In this document: piece by piece, positions 32,786 through 43,832 of the stretch | How the letters are laid out: each line of letters opens with the position of its first letter | Position numbering within the stretch: the stretch's first letter is position 1 | Source of the DNA: Actinomadura barringtoniae | GTDB taxonomy: Bacteria > Actinomycetota > Actinomycetes > Streptosporangiales > Streptosporangiaceae | Assembly: GCF_017573505.1 (NCBI RefSeq) | Contig: NZ_JAGEOJ010000021.1 | Span: 62,001 to 126,000 of the forward strand | Direction of reading: 5' to 3' | Length of the DNA stretch: 64,000 nt | Notes under the pieces: model-generated | Told to the model about the DNA's origin: nothing | The model's database searches: none | The model's input: only the letters and a program-made list of their open reading frames with translations | Made by a program: the position numbers and the translations under genes

Positions 32786-34963
32786 TCAGCCACGACCCGG
32801 CAGGCGACTGGACACCATCGACAGCATCGATTGGACCTCGCCGACCCTCAGGAGCTTGGCGAACAACAGGTACAGGGCCCCGCCGCCCACGCTCGCGACG
32901 ATCAGCGAGAGCAGGCTCGGAAGCATCCCCGTACCCAGCGTGGCGTCGATCACGGCATGGGTCGCGTACGCGAAGCCGATCAGCGGCCAGATCGCCACCA
33001 CGAGCTTCAAAAGCGTACTGGAGATCCGGCGGCCGTCGATCCCGCCGAGCTTGCGCCGCAACAGCGACCAGCAGACCAGGCTGCCTACCAGGTTGGTGAC
33101 CGCGAACCCGCCCGCGATGCCGACCACGATCCACTTAGTGTCGAGGAGGGTGTACGCGGCGAACGCCATGATGATGTTGGTCGTCACCGTGACCATCGCG
33201 ACCAGGGCGGGCGTACGGGTGTCGCTGTGCGCGTAGAAGACCCGCAGCATCAGCTGGTAGATCGAGAACGGCACCAGCGCGACGGCGAACATCTGCATGA
33301 TGTGGGCGATCACCATCGCGTCGCTCTGCGAGGTGTTGCCGTGCGCGAACAGGACCGTGGCGATCTCCGGGCCGAGGACCAGCATCAGCGCCGCCGCCGG
33401 CAGCATGATCACCGAGGACAGTCGCAGGCCGTTGGAGAAGTCGTCGCGGACCAGGTGGGTCTCGCCGTTGGCCGCGTGCTCGCTCATCCGCGGCAGCAGC
33501 GCGGTGATCACCGAGACGGCGACGATCGCGTACGGCAGCTGGAAGAGCTGGTAGGAGTTGAAGTACGGGGTGAACCCGTAGCCCTCGCCGAGGCCCTCGG
33601 CGACGCCCTTGTCACCGGCCCGGTTCGACAGCGCCGTGACGACCGCGAAGCCGATCTGGGTGGCCGTCACGTACACCAGCGTCCAGGCCGCCATCCGGCC
33701 GACGCCGCCGAGCTCGCCGCGCGGGAAGTCCAGGCGCGGCCGCCAGCGGAACCCGGCCTTGCGCAGCGACGGCCACAGCGCGACCGTCTGCAGGATGATG
33801 CCGCCCGTGGTGCCGAGCGCCAGCAGCATGAACTCGGTGTCGGTGATGTTGCTCGGGGTGACCTTGCCCGTGCTGATCATCAGGAACGCGCCGCCGACCC
33901 CGATCACCACGATGTTGTTCAGCACCGGGGCCCACATCGGCGCGGCGAAGCTGTGGCGGGTGTTCAGGATCGCGCCGGCGAACGCGCCGACCCCGTAGAA
34001 GAAGATCTGCGGCAGGAAGAACTGCGCGAACAGGATCGCCAGGGCGCGCTGGTCGCCGGTGTAGCTGCCCGCGTACACGTCGATCAGCAGCGGCGCGCAC
34101 AGCACGGCGATGACGGTCAGCACCGCCAGGAAGATCACCGCGATCGTGAACACGCGCTGCTCGTACTGCTCGCCGTAGGTACGGTCGCGCTCCTTGGCCC
34201 GCACGAGCAGCGGAACGATCACGCTGGTCAGGATGCCGCCGAGCAGCAGGTCGTAGATCGTGTTCGGGACCGTGTTGGCGGTGTTGTAGGCGTTGGCCAG
34301 CAGGCCGGTGCCGAGCGCGGCGACGATGACCGCGGTACGCAGGAAGCCGGTGACGCGGGAGGCCAGCGTGCCGACGGCCATCATCGCGCCGGAACGCAGC
34401 AGCCCCGACGCGCCGCCGCCCGACTCGCCGCCTGAGGATTCGCCCTCGCCGGGGGCGGACGGGCGCGGGATGTCGACGCGGGTCTGCATGGCGGCCGAAC
34501 CGACCGCCGGCAGGTCAATCCTGGTTTCCCCCGCGCCAGGCGCCACGTTCGGACCCTGAGGCCTGCCCGTTCCCGGATTCATGGGACGGCCCTGCCCCGT
34601 CCTCTGGGGAGTACCCGGGTGCGGAGGAGTCCCCCCAGGAGGGCTCCCCGTGGGAGGGCTCCCCGCGGGAGGGCTCGCCCCAGGAGGATTCCCCGAAGGA
34701 GGAGGGTTCCCCGTCCTCGAAGGAGGGCCCGTACGGGGAGGAGGTCCCGGGTGCGGATGCGGGGGGTTGCCCGGCTGCGGAGGGTTCCCCGTACGAGGGG
34801 GAGGACCCGTCCCCGGAGCCGGAGGCCTGCCAGGTGCCGGGGGGCGTCCCGTCTCCGGGGATCCGCTCCCCGGGTAGCCCGGACCCGCCGGGGTGCCCGG
34901 CCCCTGGGGGCGTTGCCCCGGAGGGTTCGGTCCCTGCTGGTCCCACTCCGGTCGACCCGTCAC
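32786..34963 (-). CDS. murJ: MurJ/MviN lipid II flippase
   Basis: 725 residues. A Pro/Gly-rich N-terminus (residues 1-~185) precedes the multi-spanning MOP-family flippase that moves lipid II outward: GLLRSGAMMAVGTLASRVTGFLRTAVIVAALG, LLLGGILTSVIVPLLVRA, FFYGVGAFAGAILNTRHSFAAPMWAPVLNN, and later FSIYQLMLRVFYAHSDTRTPA. Start GTG at 34963 has GGAGG six bases upstream, a strong site. That start lies 449 bp inside the DUF6049 gene. A later ATG at 34582 is possible but lacks a good site. The pseudokinase follows after 190 bases. Confidence 0.93.
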   Translation of the reverse strand: MTGRPEWDQQGPNPPGQRPQGPGTPAGPGYPGSGSPETGRPPAPGRPPAPGTGPPPRTGNPPQPGNPPHPHPGPPPRTGPPSRTGNPPPSGNPPGASPPAGSPPTGSPPGGTPPHPGTPQRTGQGRPMNPGTGRPQGPNVAPGAGETRIDLPAVGSAAMQTRVDIPRPSAPGEGESSGGESGGGASGLLRSGAMMAVGTLASRVTGFLRTAVIVAALGTGLLANAYNTANTVPNTIYDLLLGGILTSVIVPLLVRAKERDRTYGEQYEQRVFTIAVIFLAVLTVIAVLCAPLLIDVYAGSYTGDQRALAILFAQFFLPQIFFYGVGAFAGAILNTRHSFAAPMWAPVLNNIVVIGVGGAFLMISTGKVTPSNITDTEFMLLALGTTGGIILQTVALWPSLRKAGFRWRPRLDFPRGELGGVGRMAAWTLVYVTATQIGFAVVTALSNRAGDKGVAEGLGEGYGFTPYFNSYQLFQLPYAIVAVSVITALLPRMSEHAANGETHLVRDDFSNGLRLSSVIMLPAAALMLVLGPEIATVLFAHGNTSQSDAMVIAHIMQMFAVALVPFSIYQLMLRVFYAHSDTRTPALVAMVTVTTNIIMAFAAYTLLDTKWIVVGIAGGFAVTNLVGSLVCWSLLRRKLGGIDGRRISSTLLKLVVAIWPLIGFAYATHAVIDATLGTGMLPSLLSLIVASVGGGALYLLFAKLLRVGEVQSMLSMVSSRLPGRG

Positions 34964-37190
34964 CGGTGTCCTCCGCTTTCCGGCGGCGCCTTGCTCGCAT
35001 GGCCCGCACTCCGACGCCCACGAAGATTACGGCAAGCGCGCCACCGGTGATGAGCAACGCCACCTTGCCGTACCGCGTGCTGCGGACGGTCACGGTCTCG
35101 CCGCTGCCGTAGTCGGCGTCGGTCTGTGCCGTCCTCAGCTGGACGTGCATCTTGAAGTTGCCGTTCCCGTTGACCTTGAGCGGCACCTGGACGGTCTGCT
35201 TCTGCCCGCCCGCGAGCACGAACTCCTTGTTCTGGTCCGCGAGCTCGCCGACCTGAAGGCCGGGGCTCTGCGACGTGACGACGAACCGTATCTTGACCTT
35301 CTGTTCCTTCGGCAGGTCGTTGGCGACGGTGATGCCGATCTTGCCGGAGCCGCCGGCGAGGGAGACGCGGTGGGCCTCGGTGAGCTGGACGTGGATCTTC
35401 CGCGTGTCGGTGTCGAGCTCGCGCGCCACCTCCACCCTGGCCTGCTTGGCCCTGCGGCCCTGCTGCCGCCAGGACGCCGACTCGGTCCGCAGGACGGCGG
35501 TCTCGTAGACGTTGTTGACCGGGTCGAGTATCCCGGCGAACGTCCTGGCGTTCTTGGCGATCTTCTTGACCTCGTCGAGGTAGAACTTGCCGAGCTCGAG
35601 GTCCTGGTAGCCGTTCAGGTAGCCGTTGAACGAGCGCTGCTGCGGCTGGGCGTTGACGATCTGATCCAGGGGAACGCTCTGGAGCCAGGCGGCCTTGGTG
35701 CTGTAGTTCAGCAGGTTCTCGGCGAGGCTGGGCAGCGGATTCCAGTGGCGGCTCGGGGCGACCACGATCGTCCGCTGCGTCTGCGGCGACTCGGCGGCGA
35801 TCATCGCGGTCTCGGCGAGAAAACGCTGCTCGATCAACGCCGCCGCGCCGGGCGCCCTGCTGTTGCCGTCGATGACCTCGTTGATCTGCTCGTCGTAGAC
35901 CGCGACCTTCTTCGTGCCCTCGGAGGTCTTGACCGTGGTGGTCGCGTTCTGCGGGCCCTGCCCTTCCTGAAACTCCTTGCTGGTCATCAGGAACGCCCCG
36001 TTGGCGCCGAGCTTGGCGGTGTCGGCCAGAAGATCTAGTGACTGCTGGCCCGCCACGCCCGCGACGGGCCAGGCCATCTGCGTCGTGGGAGCCTTACCCA
36101 GCACCTGGTCGGCGATGGTGCTGTGCCGGTACGCCGCCTTGACCTGGGACGGCATGTCGTTGCGCACGAGCGCGGCGGCGTCGGGATCGGCGTAGCCGGT
36201 GGGGAAGTACCCGTCGCCGGCCGCCGTCCTCTTCAGCCGGTCGAGCCATGCCTGTGCCGCGGTGCTCTTCTGCTTCCTGGCGGCCTTGCCGCCGGGCGAA
36301 CGGACCGTGTAGTCGCCCGATGCCATGGTCTTGGCGTCGTCCAGCAAGGCCGGGTCGATCGCCCAGGTGACCGGTGTCTTGGTCCGTTCCGCCGCCGAGA
36401 CCAGGGAACTCAGCCGCCCGGTCCCCGCCAGGTCGGTGCTGAGCTGGTCGTCGAGGAAGGTCTGGTCGTTCGCGCGGTGCATCCTGTCGATCAGCGGCAT
36501 CACCCAGGCGACCTTGGGGCGGGTGATCTTCGCGCCGTTCGGTACGTAGGTGATGAACGTGTTGAGTCCCGCGAGTACCTGGCCGTTGCCGACTACTTCG
36601 ACGCCGATCGGGTACACGCCGAACTGCTTCAGTCCCATCCCGGTAGTGGTGAAGCCCACGGCGAAGTTCTGTTGGCCGTTCGGCGCCGAGGCTCCCTGCA
36701 ACGTCTGGTTGGCGCTGGAGCCGGGTGGGGCGCCCCGCAGCTGTGACGGCTGACCTGAGGCGAACTGCGCCAACTGGCTCCGGCTCGTCACCGCTTCGCC
36801 GTTGTATTTGAAACGGACCGCAAGACCGGGGATCTCAGCGCCGGAGCGATTCTGGACCGTGCCCTTCACTTGGACCTTGGAATTGGCCCCGGATTCGCGG
36901 GCGGTCTTGGGGGTGACCGAGGACAGCGTGAGAGCGACCTGAGCGCGGTTGCGCGACTGGCGGGAGGCTCGCTGGGGGTGCGGATCGCGGGGCTCGCTCT
37001 GAACGCCCGGCTCGGCTGCTGCGGCTTCAGGGGCGGCGGCTGCGGGCTCAGCGGCGGCTGCGGGCTCAGCGGGGGCTGCGGGCTCAGCGGGGGCTGCGGG
37101 CTCAGCGGGCGCGGCCAGGACGGGAGGCGCCGCCGCCATGAGGCAGGACAGGGCGGCGGCCAGCGCGGCCGCGCGTTTGACCGTTCTCAC
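34515..37190 (-). CDS. DUF6049 secreted/membrane-anchored protein
   Basis: 891 residues from the GTG at 37190 (GGCGGA upstream); a TTG at 37205 is an alternative. Signal peptide MRTVKRAAALAAALSCLMAAAPPVLA, then an Ala-Glu-Pro repeat, a large extracytoplasmic region (~residues 70-700; e.g. LTLSSVTPKTARESGANSKVQVKGTVQNRSG and an uncharacterised body), one helix near 707-730 (VALLITGGALAVIFVGVGV) and a basic stop. A Gly/Ser/Pro/Glu tail of ~155 residues then overlaps the murJ N-terminus in another frame. The gene is regularly found before murJ in actinomycetes; function unknown, envelope role inferred. Confidence 0.85.
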   Translation of the reverse strand: MRTVKRAAALAAALSCLMAAAPPVLAAPAEPAAPAEPAAPAEPAAAAEPAAAAPEAAAAEPGVQSEPRDPHPQRASRQSRNRAQVALTLSSVTPKTARESGANSKVQVKGTVQNRSGAEIPGLAVRFKYNGEAVTSRSQLAQFASGQPSQLRGAPPGSSANQTLQGASAPNGQQNFAVGFTTTGMGLKQFGVYPIGVEVVGNGQVLAGLNTFITYVPNGAKITRPKVAWVMPLIDRMHRANDQTFLDDQLSTDLAGTGRLSSLVSAAERTKTPVTWAIDPALLDDAKTMASGDYTVRSPGGKAARKQKSTAAQAWLDRLKRTAAGDGYFPTGYADPDAAALVRNDMPSQVKAAYRHSTIADQVLGKAPTTQMAWPVAGVAGQQSLDLLADTAKLGANGAFLMTSKEFQEGQGPQNATTTVKTSEGTKKVAVYDEQINEVIDGNSRAPGAAALIEQRFLAETAMIAAESPQTQRTIVVAPSRHWNPLPSLAENLLNYSTKAAWLQSVPLDQIVNAQPQQRSFNGYLNGYQDLELGKFYLDEVKKIAKNARTFAGILDPVNNVYETAVLRTESASWRQQGRRAKQARVEVARELDTDTRKIHVQLTEAHRVSLAGGSGKIGITVANDLPKEQKVKIRFVVTSQSPGLQVGELADQNKEFVLAGGQKQTVQVPLKVNGNGNFKMHVQLRTAQTDADYGSGETVTVRSTRYGKVALLITGGALAVIFVGVGVRAMRARRRRKAEDTGDGSTGVGPAGTEPSGATPPGAGHPGGSGLPGERIPGDGTPPGTWQASGSGDGSSPSYGEPSAAGQPPASAPGTSSPYGPSFEDGEPSSFGESSWGEPSRGEPSHGEPSWGDSSAPGYSPEDGAGPSHESGNGQASGSERGAWRGGNQD
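37040..37108. repeat. 18-bp tandem repeat in the DUF6049 gene
   Basis: About four copies of CTGCGGGCTCAGCGGGGG on the plus strand, encoding PAEPAA units just after the signal peptide. Confidence 0.8.
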
Positions 37191-37367
37191 GCCATGTCCG
37201 CCCAAGGGCCGCCCGCCGCCGAACGGGCCGCCTGAGGGCAGCGGGCGTTGCTTTCCCGCTTCACGCGCTCGATGTTAGCCGGGCCAACCCGACGTTTAGA
37301 CCGTCCAAGCCACCTCCACCCCTCGATCTTTCAACAGTCCCGTACCCATAAGGCCTCAGCGCACATG

Positions 37368-37403
37368 GAACGGCCCCCGATCCGAGGGGACCGAGGGCCG
37401 TTC
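37368..37403 (-). terminator. hairpin after the YbaK-type gene
   Basis: Arms GAACGGCCC and GGGCCGTTC around a 18-base loop, 28 bases beyond the minus-strand stop at 37432. Confidence 0.7.
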
Positions 37404-37431
37404 GAGGCGCTTTGTGGATCAGTGTTCGGGA

Positions 37432-37953
37432 TCAGCGGGCAGCGGGAGAGGGGGGAGAGGAAGCGGACAGGCTGACCGGTTTCGCGCCACTCAGCGCGTA
37501 GAGATCTAGTGCGCGGATCCCCAGCGCGGTCGATGCCTCACCCGTCGCGGTGTAGACGACGTCGTCCACCGGAAGGCCCCCGACCGTGTCCTCGTCGATC
37601 AGGAGCGGCATGGACTCGGGCAGCAGCAGCGGGCAGACCAGGCCCGCCGCGTACTCGGTGACGACGTTGACGAGATGAGGCCTGGCCTGGCGGATCAGGC
37701 GGGCGCCCACCGCCTGCCGGATCCGCTCGGACGACGGCCTGCTGCCCGCCGCGACGATCACGCCGGTGAGGAAGCGTTCTCCCCGGTAGACGTCGTTGCA
37801 GGCGTAGACGCGCGTCACCAGGCACCGATCGGGTGGAAGGCCCAGGGCCTTCGGCAGTTCGTCGGCGTGCGCGATCGCGATGGGCAGCCGCACGATCTCG
37901 TGCAGCGTCTCCCGCTCGAGAAGCGCGCGATGGATGGCGAGAGCGTCCTTCAT
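37432..37953 (-). CDS. YbaK/EbsC-type aminoacyl-tRNA deacylase
   Basis: 173 residues. Family hydrolyses mischarged tRNAs (for example Cys-tRNA-Pro or Ala-tRNA-Pro). Recognisable pieces: ALLERETLHEIVRLP, HADELPKALGLPPDRCLVTRVYAC, FLTGVIVAAGSRPSSERIRQAVG, and C-terminal CPLLLPESMPLLIDEDTVGGLPVDDVVYTATGEASTALGIRALDLYAL, which corresponds to the usual pocket (P-G / S-T-A-L-G-I). ATG at 37953 with GGACGGAG upstream. Divergent from cca, so both flanking genes concern tRNA quality. Confidence 0.82.
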   Translation of the reverse strand: MKDALAIHRALLERETLHEIVRLPIAIAHADELPKALGLPPDRCLVTRVYACNDVYRGERFLTGVIVAAGSRPSSERIRQAVGARLIRQARPHLVNVVTEYAAGLVCPLLLPESMPLLIDEDTVGGLPVDDVVYTATGEASTALGIRALDLYALSGAKPVSLSASSPPSPAAR

Positions 37954-38366
37954 GTTCGGCTCCGTCCTGCGGGGAGATCACCCCGCAACAACACCCCCGG
38001 CTGATTGCTCTGCCCCCGTTGCCTCCTCACCAAGGGGGAGGGTCTCCCCACATACCCGCACCGGGCGGCTTGATGCCGGTACCACCGCGCATCGGGCCGC
38101 GCGCGCGTCGAGCCGCGTGGCCGCGGGCGACCGGCCGTGCCCGGGCTGGTCCACGCCCCGCCGGTACCCCGCTACCTTTGGTGGGTACGGAGGTCTCCAC
38201 CAGAGGTCGCGCGGGCGCCGTCTTCGGGGTGTCCAGAACGTAACTCGGGGATCTCGACGTGTGAAGGGGCTTCTTACCCTCAATGCACGGCGGGCCCCGG
38301 GCCGGGAGGCCGGGACCGAGGCGCCGCAAAGTCCTTTGTCAGCAGCCCAGCGAGGAAATACGCTCG
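37954..38366. other. divergent intergenic region, no gene seen
   Basis: About 410 bases between the deacylase and cca starts; presumably carries both promoters. The cca frame is open back to 38283 but without a ribosome site. Confidence 0.5.
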
Positions 38367-40052
38367 ATGCCCGTGCCCGACCAGAACGACCGCCACCAGA
38401 CCCCCGACGATCAGCCCGATCCCGCCCGGCCTCCCGCCCCGCCGCAGCCGGCCCGGAAGACTCGGCCGGCCGTTTCGGCCCAGCCGGATGCCGCCCAGCC
38501 GGATGCCGCCCAGCCGGATGCCGCCCAGGCCGAAGCCGTTCAGCCGGATGCCTCCCAGCGGGTCGCGATCACCGAGCTGCTGCGCCGCGTGGCGCCGGTC
38601 GCGGACGAGCTTGGCGCGCGGTTCGCGGCCGCCGGCCACGAGCTGGCGCTGGTGGGCGGGCCGGTACGGGACGCGCTGCTGCGCCGGGCCGGCAAGGACG
38701 TCGACCTCACCACCGACGCGCCGCCGCAGAAGGTCCTGGAGATCATCAACGGCTGGGCGGACAACGTCTGGACGATCGGCATCGAGTTCGGCACGGTCGG
38801 CCTCCGCAAGAACGGCCACGAGCTGGAGATCACCACCTACCGCAGCGAGTCGTACGACCCGAAGTCGCGCAAGCCCGAGGTCTCCTACGGCACCTCGCTC
38901 GTCGAGGACCTGCGCCGCCGCGACTTCGCCGTGAACGCCATGGCCGCCCGCCTGCCCGGCTACGAGTTCGTCGACCCGTTCGGCGGCCTCACCGACCTGC
39001 AGCGCAAGGTGCTGCGCACGCCCGGCAGGCCCGAGGACTCCTTCAGCGACGACCCGCTGCGCATGATGCGCGCCGCCCGCTTCGCCTCCCAGCTCGGCTT
39101 CACCGTCGCGCCCGACGTCGTCGAGGCGATGACGAACATGGCCGGCCGGATCGAGATCGTCTCGGCGGAACGGGTCCGCGAGGAGCTGTCCAAGCTGGTC
39201 TGCGGCGCGTACCCGCGTGAGGGCCTGGCGCTGCTGGTCGACACCGGCCTCGCCGCGCACGTGCTGCCCGAGCTGCCCAAACTGCGGCTGGAGATCGACG
39301 AGCATCACCGGCACAAGGACGTCTACGAGCACTCGCTGATCGTTCTGGAGCAGGCGATCGCGCAGGAGGAGAACGGCCCGGACCTGGTGCTGCGGCTCGC
39401 GGCGCTGCTGCACGACATCGGCAAGCCCAAGACGCGGCGGTTCGAGGCGGGCGGCCGGGTGTCGTTCCACCACCACGAGGTCGTCGGCGCCAAGATGACG
39501 CGCAAGCGCCTCACCGAGCTGCGCTACCCGAAGGACGTCATCAACGAGGTGTCGCGGCTGGTCGAGCTGCATCTGCGCTTCCACGGCTACGGCACCGGCG
39601 AGTGGACCGACTCGGCCGTACGGCGGTACGTACGGGACGCCGGGCCGCTGCTGTCGCGCCTGCACAAGCTGACGCGGGCCGACTGCACCACCCGCAACAA
39701 GCGCAAGGCCGACCGCCTGCGCCGCACGTACGACGATCTCGAGGCGCGGATCGACCGGCTGGCCGAGGAAGAGGAGCTGGCCTCGATCCGCCCGGAGATC
39801 GACGGCAACGAGATCCAGGCGATCCTCGGCATCAAGCCGGGCCCGATCGTTGGCAAGGCCTACAAGTTTCTGCTGGAGCTGCGGCTGGACCGCGGGCCGA
39901 TCGGCAAGGAGACGGCGGCCGAGGAGCTGCGCCGCTGGGGCGTCGAGCAGGGCCTCCTTTCAAGCGCCGAGCCCGGCGCGGATGGCCCCGCCGAGCCGGC
40001 TGAGCCCACCGGCAGCTCCGTTCAGCATGAAGGCGAGGAAGCGGAGTCATGA
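38367..40052 (+). CDS. cca: CCA tRNA nucleotidyltransferase
   Basis: 562 residues from the ATG at 38367. Adds or repairs the 3' CCA of tRNAs. After a disordered N-terminus (15-bp DNA repeat encoding QPDAA) the class II head shows LALVGGPVRDALLRRAGKDVDLTTDA (catalytic D-x-D), RRRDFAVNAMAARL, FSDDPLRMMRAARFASQLGF; an HD domain follows (HSLIVLE, LLHDIGKPKTRRF, HHEVVGAKM). In Streptomyces the same gene lies by murJ. Stop overlaps the bioA start by 4 bp. Some family members are called poly(A) polymerases, but this tRNA assignment is the usual one in actinobacteria. Confidence 0.93.
   Translation: MPVPDQNDRHQTPDDQPDPARPPAPPQPARKTRPAVSAQPDAAQPDAAQPDAAQAEAVQPDASQRVAITELLRRVAPVADELGARFAAAGHELALVGGPVRDALLRRAGKDVDLTTDAPPQKVLEIINGWADNVWTIGIEFGTVGLRKNGHELEITTYRSESYDPKSRKPEVSYGTSLVEDLRRRDFAVNAMAARLPGYEFVDPFGGLTDLQRKVLRTPGRPEDSFSDDPLRMMRAARFASQLGFTVAPDVVEAMTNMAGRIEIVSAERVREELSKLVCGAYPREGLALLVDTGLAAHVLPELPKLRLEIDEHHRHKDVYEHSLIVLEQAIAQEENGPDLVLRLAALLHDIGKPKTRRFEAGGRVSFHHHEVVGAKMTRKRLTELRYPKDVINEVSRLVELHLRFHGYGTGEWTDSAVRRYVRDAGPLLSRLHKLTRADCTTRNKRKADRLRRTYDDLEARIDRLAEEEELASIRPEIDGNEIQAILGIKPGPIVGKAYKFLLELRLDRGPIGKETAAEELRRWGVEQGLLSSAEPGADGPAEPAEPTGSSVQHEGEEAES
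38481..38555. repeat. 15-bp tandem repeat in cca
   Basis: CAGCCGGATGCCGCC at 38481, 38496 and 38511, a degenerate unit at 38526, and a variant at 38541-38555. Encodes QPDAA repeats in the disordered N-terminus. Confidence 0.85.
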
Positions 40053-41362
40053 TCGAGCTCAGGCTCGGCCGGATGAGCCCGCACGAGACCGAGCGGCTCC
40101 TGGCGTACGACCGCGAGCATGTGTGGCACCCGTACGCGCCGATGCCCGCCGCCTACCCGGCCGAGCTCGTCGTGTCGGCGTCCGGCGTGCGGCTGACGCT
40201 GGCCGACGGCAGCGAGCTGATCGACGGGATGGCGTCGTGGTGGTCGGCCGTCCATGGTTACAACCACCCCAAGCTGAACGCCGCCGTCACCACACAGCTC
40301 GGCAAGATGTCGCACGTCATGTTCGGCGGCCTGACCCATCCGACCGCGATCGGCCTCGCCGAACGCCTGGTCGACCTCACGCCCGCGCCGCTCACCAAGG
40401 TCTTCTTCGCCGACTCCGGTTCGGTCGCCGTGGAGGTCGCGATCAAGATGGCGCTGCAGTACTGGCGGTCGCAGGGCCGCTCCGGGCGGCACCGCCTGCT
40501 GACCGTACGCGGCGGCTACCACGGCGACACGTTCGGCGACATGGCCGTCTGTGACCCGGTGAACGGGATGCACCACCTGTTCGCCGACGTGATGCCGCAG
40601 CACGTCTTCGCGCCGCCGCCCCCGCTGGGCTACGTCGCCGAGGCAGACGAGACCTACCTGGATGAGCTGCGCGCCCTGGCCGCCGCGCACGCCGACGAGC
40701 TCGCGGCGATCATCGTCGAGCCGATCGTGCAGGGCGCGGGCGGCATGCGCTTCTACGCCCCCGAGTACCTCCAGGCGCTGCGCGACCTGGCCGACGAGCA
40801 CGGCCTGCTGCTGATCCTGGACGAGATCGCCACCGGGTTCGGCCGTACGGGAGAGCTGTGGGGCTGCGACCACGCCGAGGTCACGCCGGACATCATGTGC
40901 GTCGGCAAGGCGATGACCGGCGGCTACATGACGATGGCCGCGACGCTGTGCACCGACCGGGTCGCCGAGGGGATCTCCCGGGGCGAGGCCGGCGTGCTGA
41001 TGCACGGCCCGACGTACATGGCCAACCCGCTCGCCGCGGCCGTGGCGAGCGCGTCCATCGACCTCCTGCTGTCGCGTGACTGGCGCGACGAGGTGGACAC
41101 GATCGAGGCCGTCCTCACCGCCGGTCTGGAGGGCGCCCGCGATCTGCCCGGCGTCGCCGACGTGCGGGTGCTGGGCGCGATCGGTGTCGTCGAGGCGCGC
41201 GAGCCCGTCGACGTCCCGGCCGTCCAGAAGATCGCGATGGACCACGGCGTCTGGGTCCGCCCGTTCGGGAAGCTGATCTACACGATGCCCCCGTACATCT
41301 GCACCGAGGACGAGGTCGGCCACATCACCGACGCGATCTACGCCGCCGCCGAGTCCCTCTGA
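40049..41362 (+). CDS. bioA: adenosylmethionine--8-amino-7-oxononanoate transaminase
   Basis: 437 residues. Makes 7,8-diaminopelargonate in biotin synthesis, using SAM as amino donor. Motifs: HVWHPYAPMP near the start, DGMASWWSAVHGYNHPKL, FADSGSVAVEVAIKMALQYW, LTVRGGYHGDTFGDMAVCDP, ILDEIATGFGRTGELWGCDHA, PLP lysine in MCVGKAMTGGYM, and HGPTYMANPLAAAVA. ATG at 40049 with GCGGAG upstream and 4-bp overlap with cca. Other biotin genes (bioB, bioD, bioF) are not in the window. Confidence 0.95.
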   Translation: MIELRLGRMSPHETERLLAYDREHVWHPYAPMPAAYPAELVVSASGVRLTLADGSELIDGMASWWSAVHGYNHPKLNAAVTTQLGKMSHVMFGGLTHPTAIGLAERLVDLTPAPLTKVFFADSGSVAVEVAIKMALQYWRSQGRSGRHRLLTVRGGYHGDTFGDMAVCDPVNGMHHLFADVMPQHVFAPPPPLGYVAEADETYLDELRALAAAHADELAAIIVEPIVQGAGGMRFYAPEYLQALRDLADEHGLLLILDEIATGFGRTGELWGCDHAEVTPDIMCVGKAMTGGYMTMAATLCTDRVAEGISRGEAGVLMHGPTYMANPLAAAVASASIDLLLSRDWRDEVDTIEAVLTAGLEGARDLPGVADVRVLGAIGVVEAREPVDVPAVQKIAMDHGVWVRPFGKLIYTMPPYICTEDEVGHITDAIYAAAESL

Positions 41363-41393
41363 AACCGCCGGGTGGGTCCCTCTGAAGGGCTCC

Positions 41394-41429
41394 TGAGGGG
41401 CCCTGAAGGGGTCTCTGAAAGGGCCCTCA
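41394..41429 (+). terminator. hairpin after bioA
   Basis: TGAGGGGCCCT and AGGGCCCTCA pair with one bulged base; the surrounding 41363-41445 stretch is a run of CTGAAGGGG-like imperfect repeats. Confidence 0.5.
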
Positions 41430-41475
41430 AGGGGTCGGCCCGACCTGCATGGATACGGGTTGTAGCGTGGGAATC

Positions 41476-43827
<2,352 letters not shown>

Positions 43828-43832
43828 GCCGT

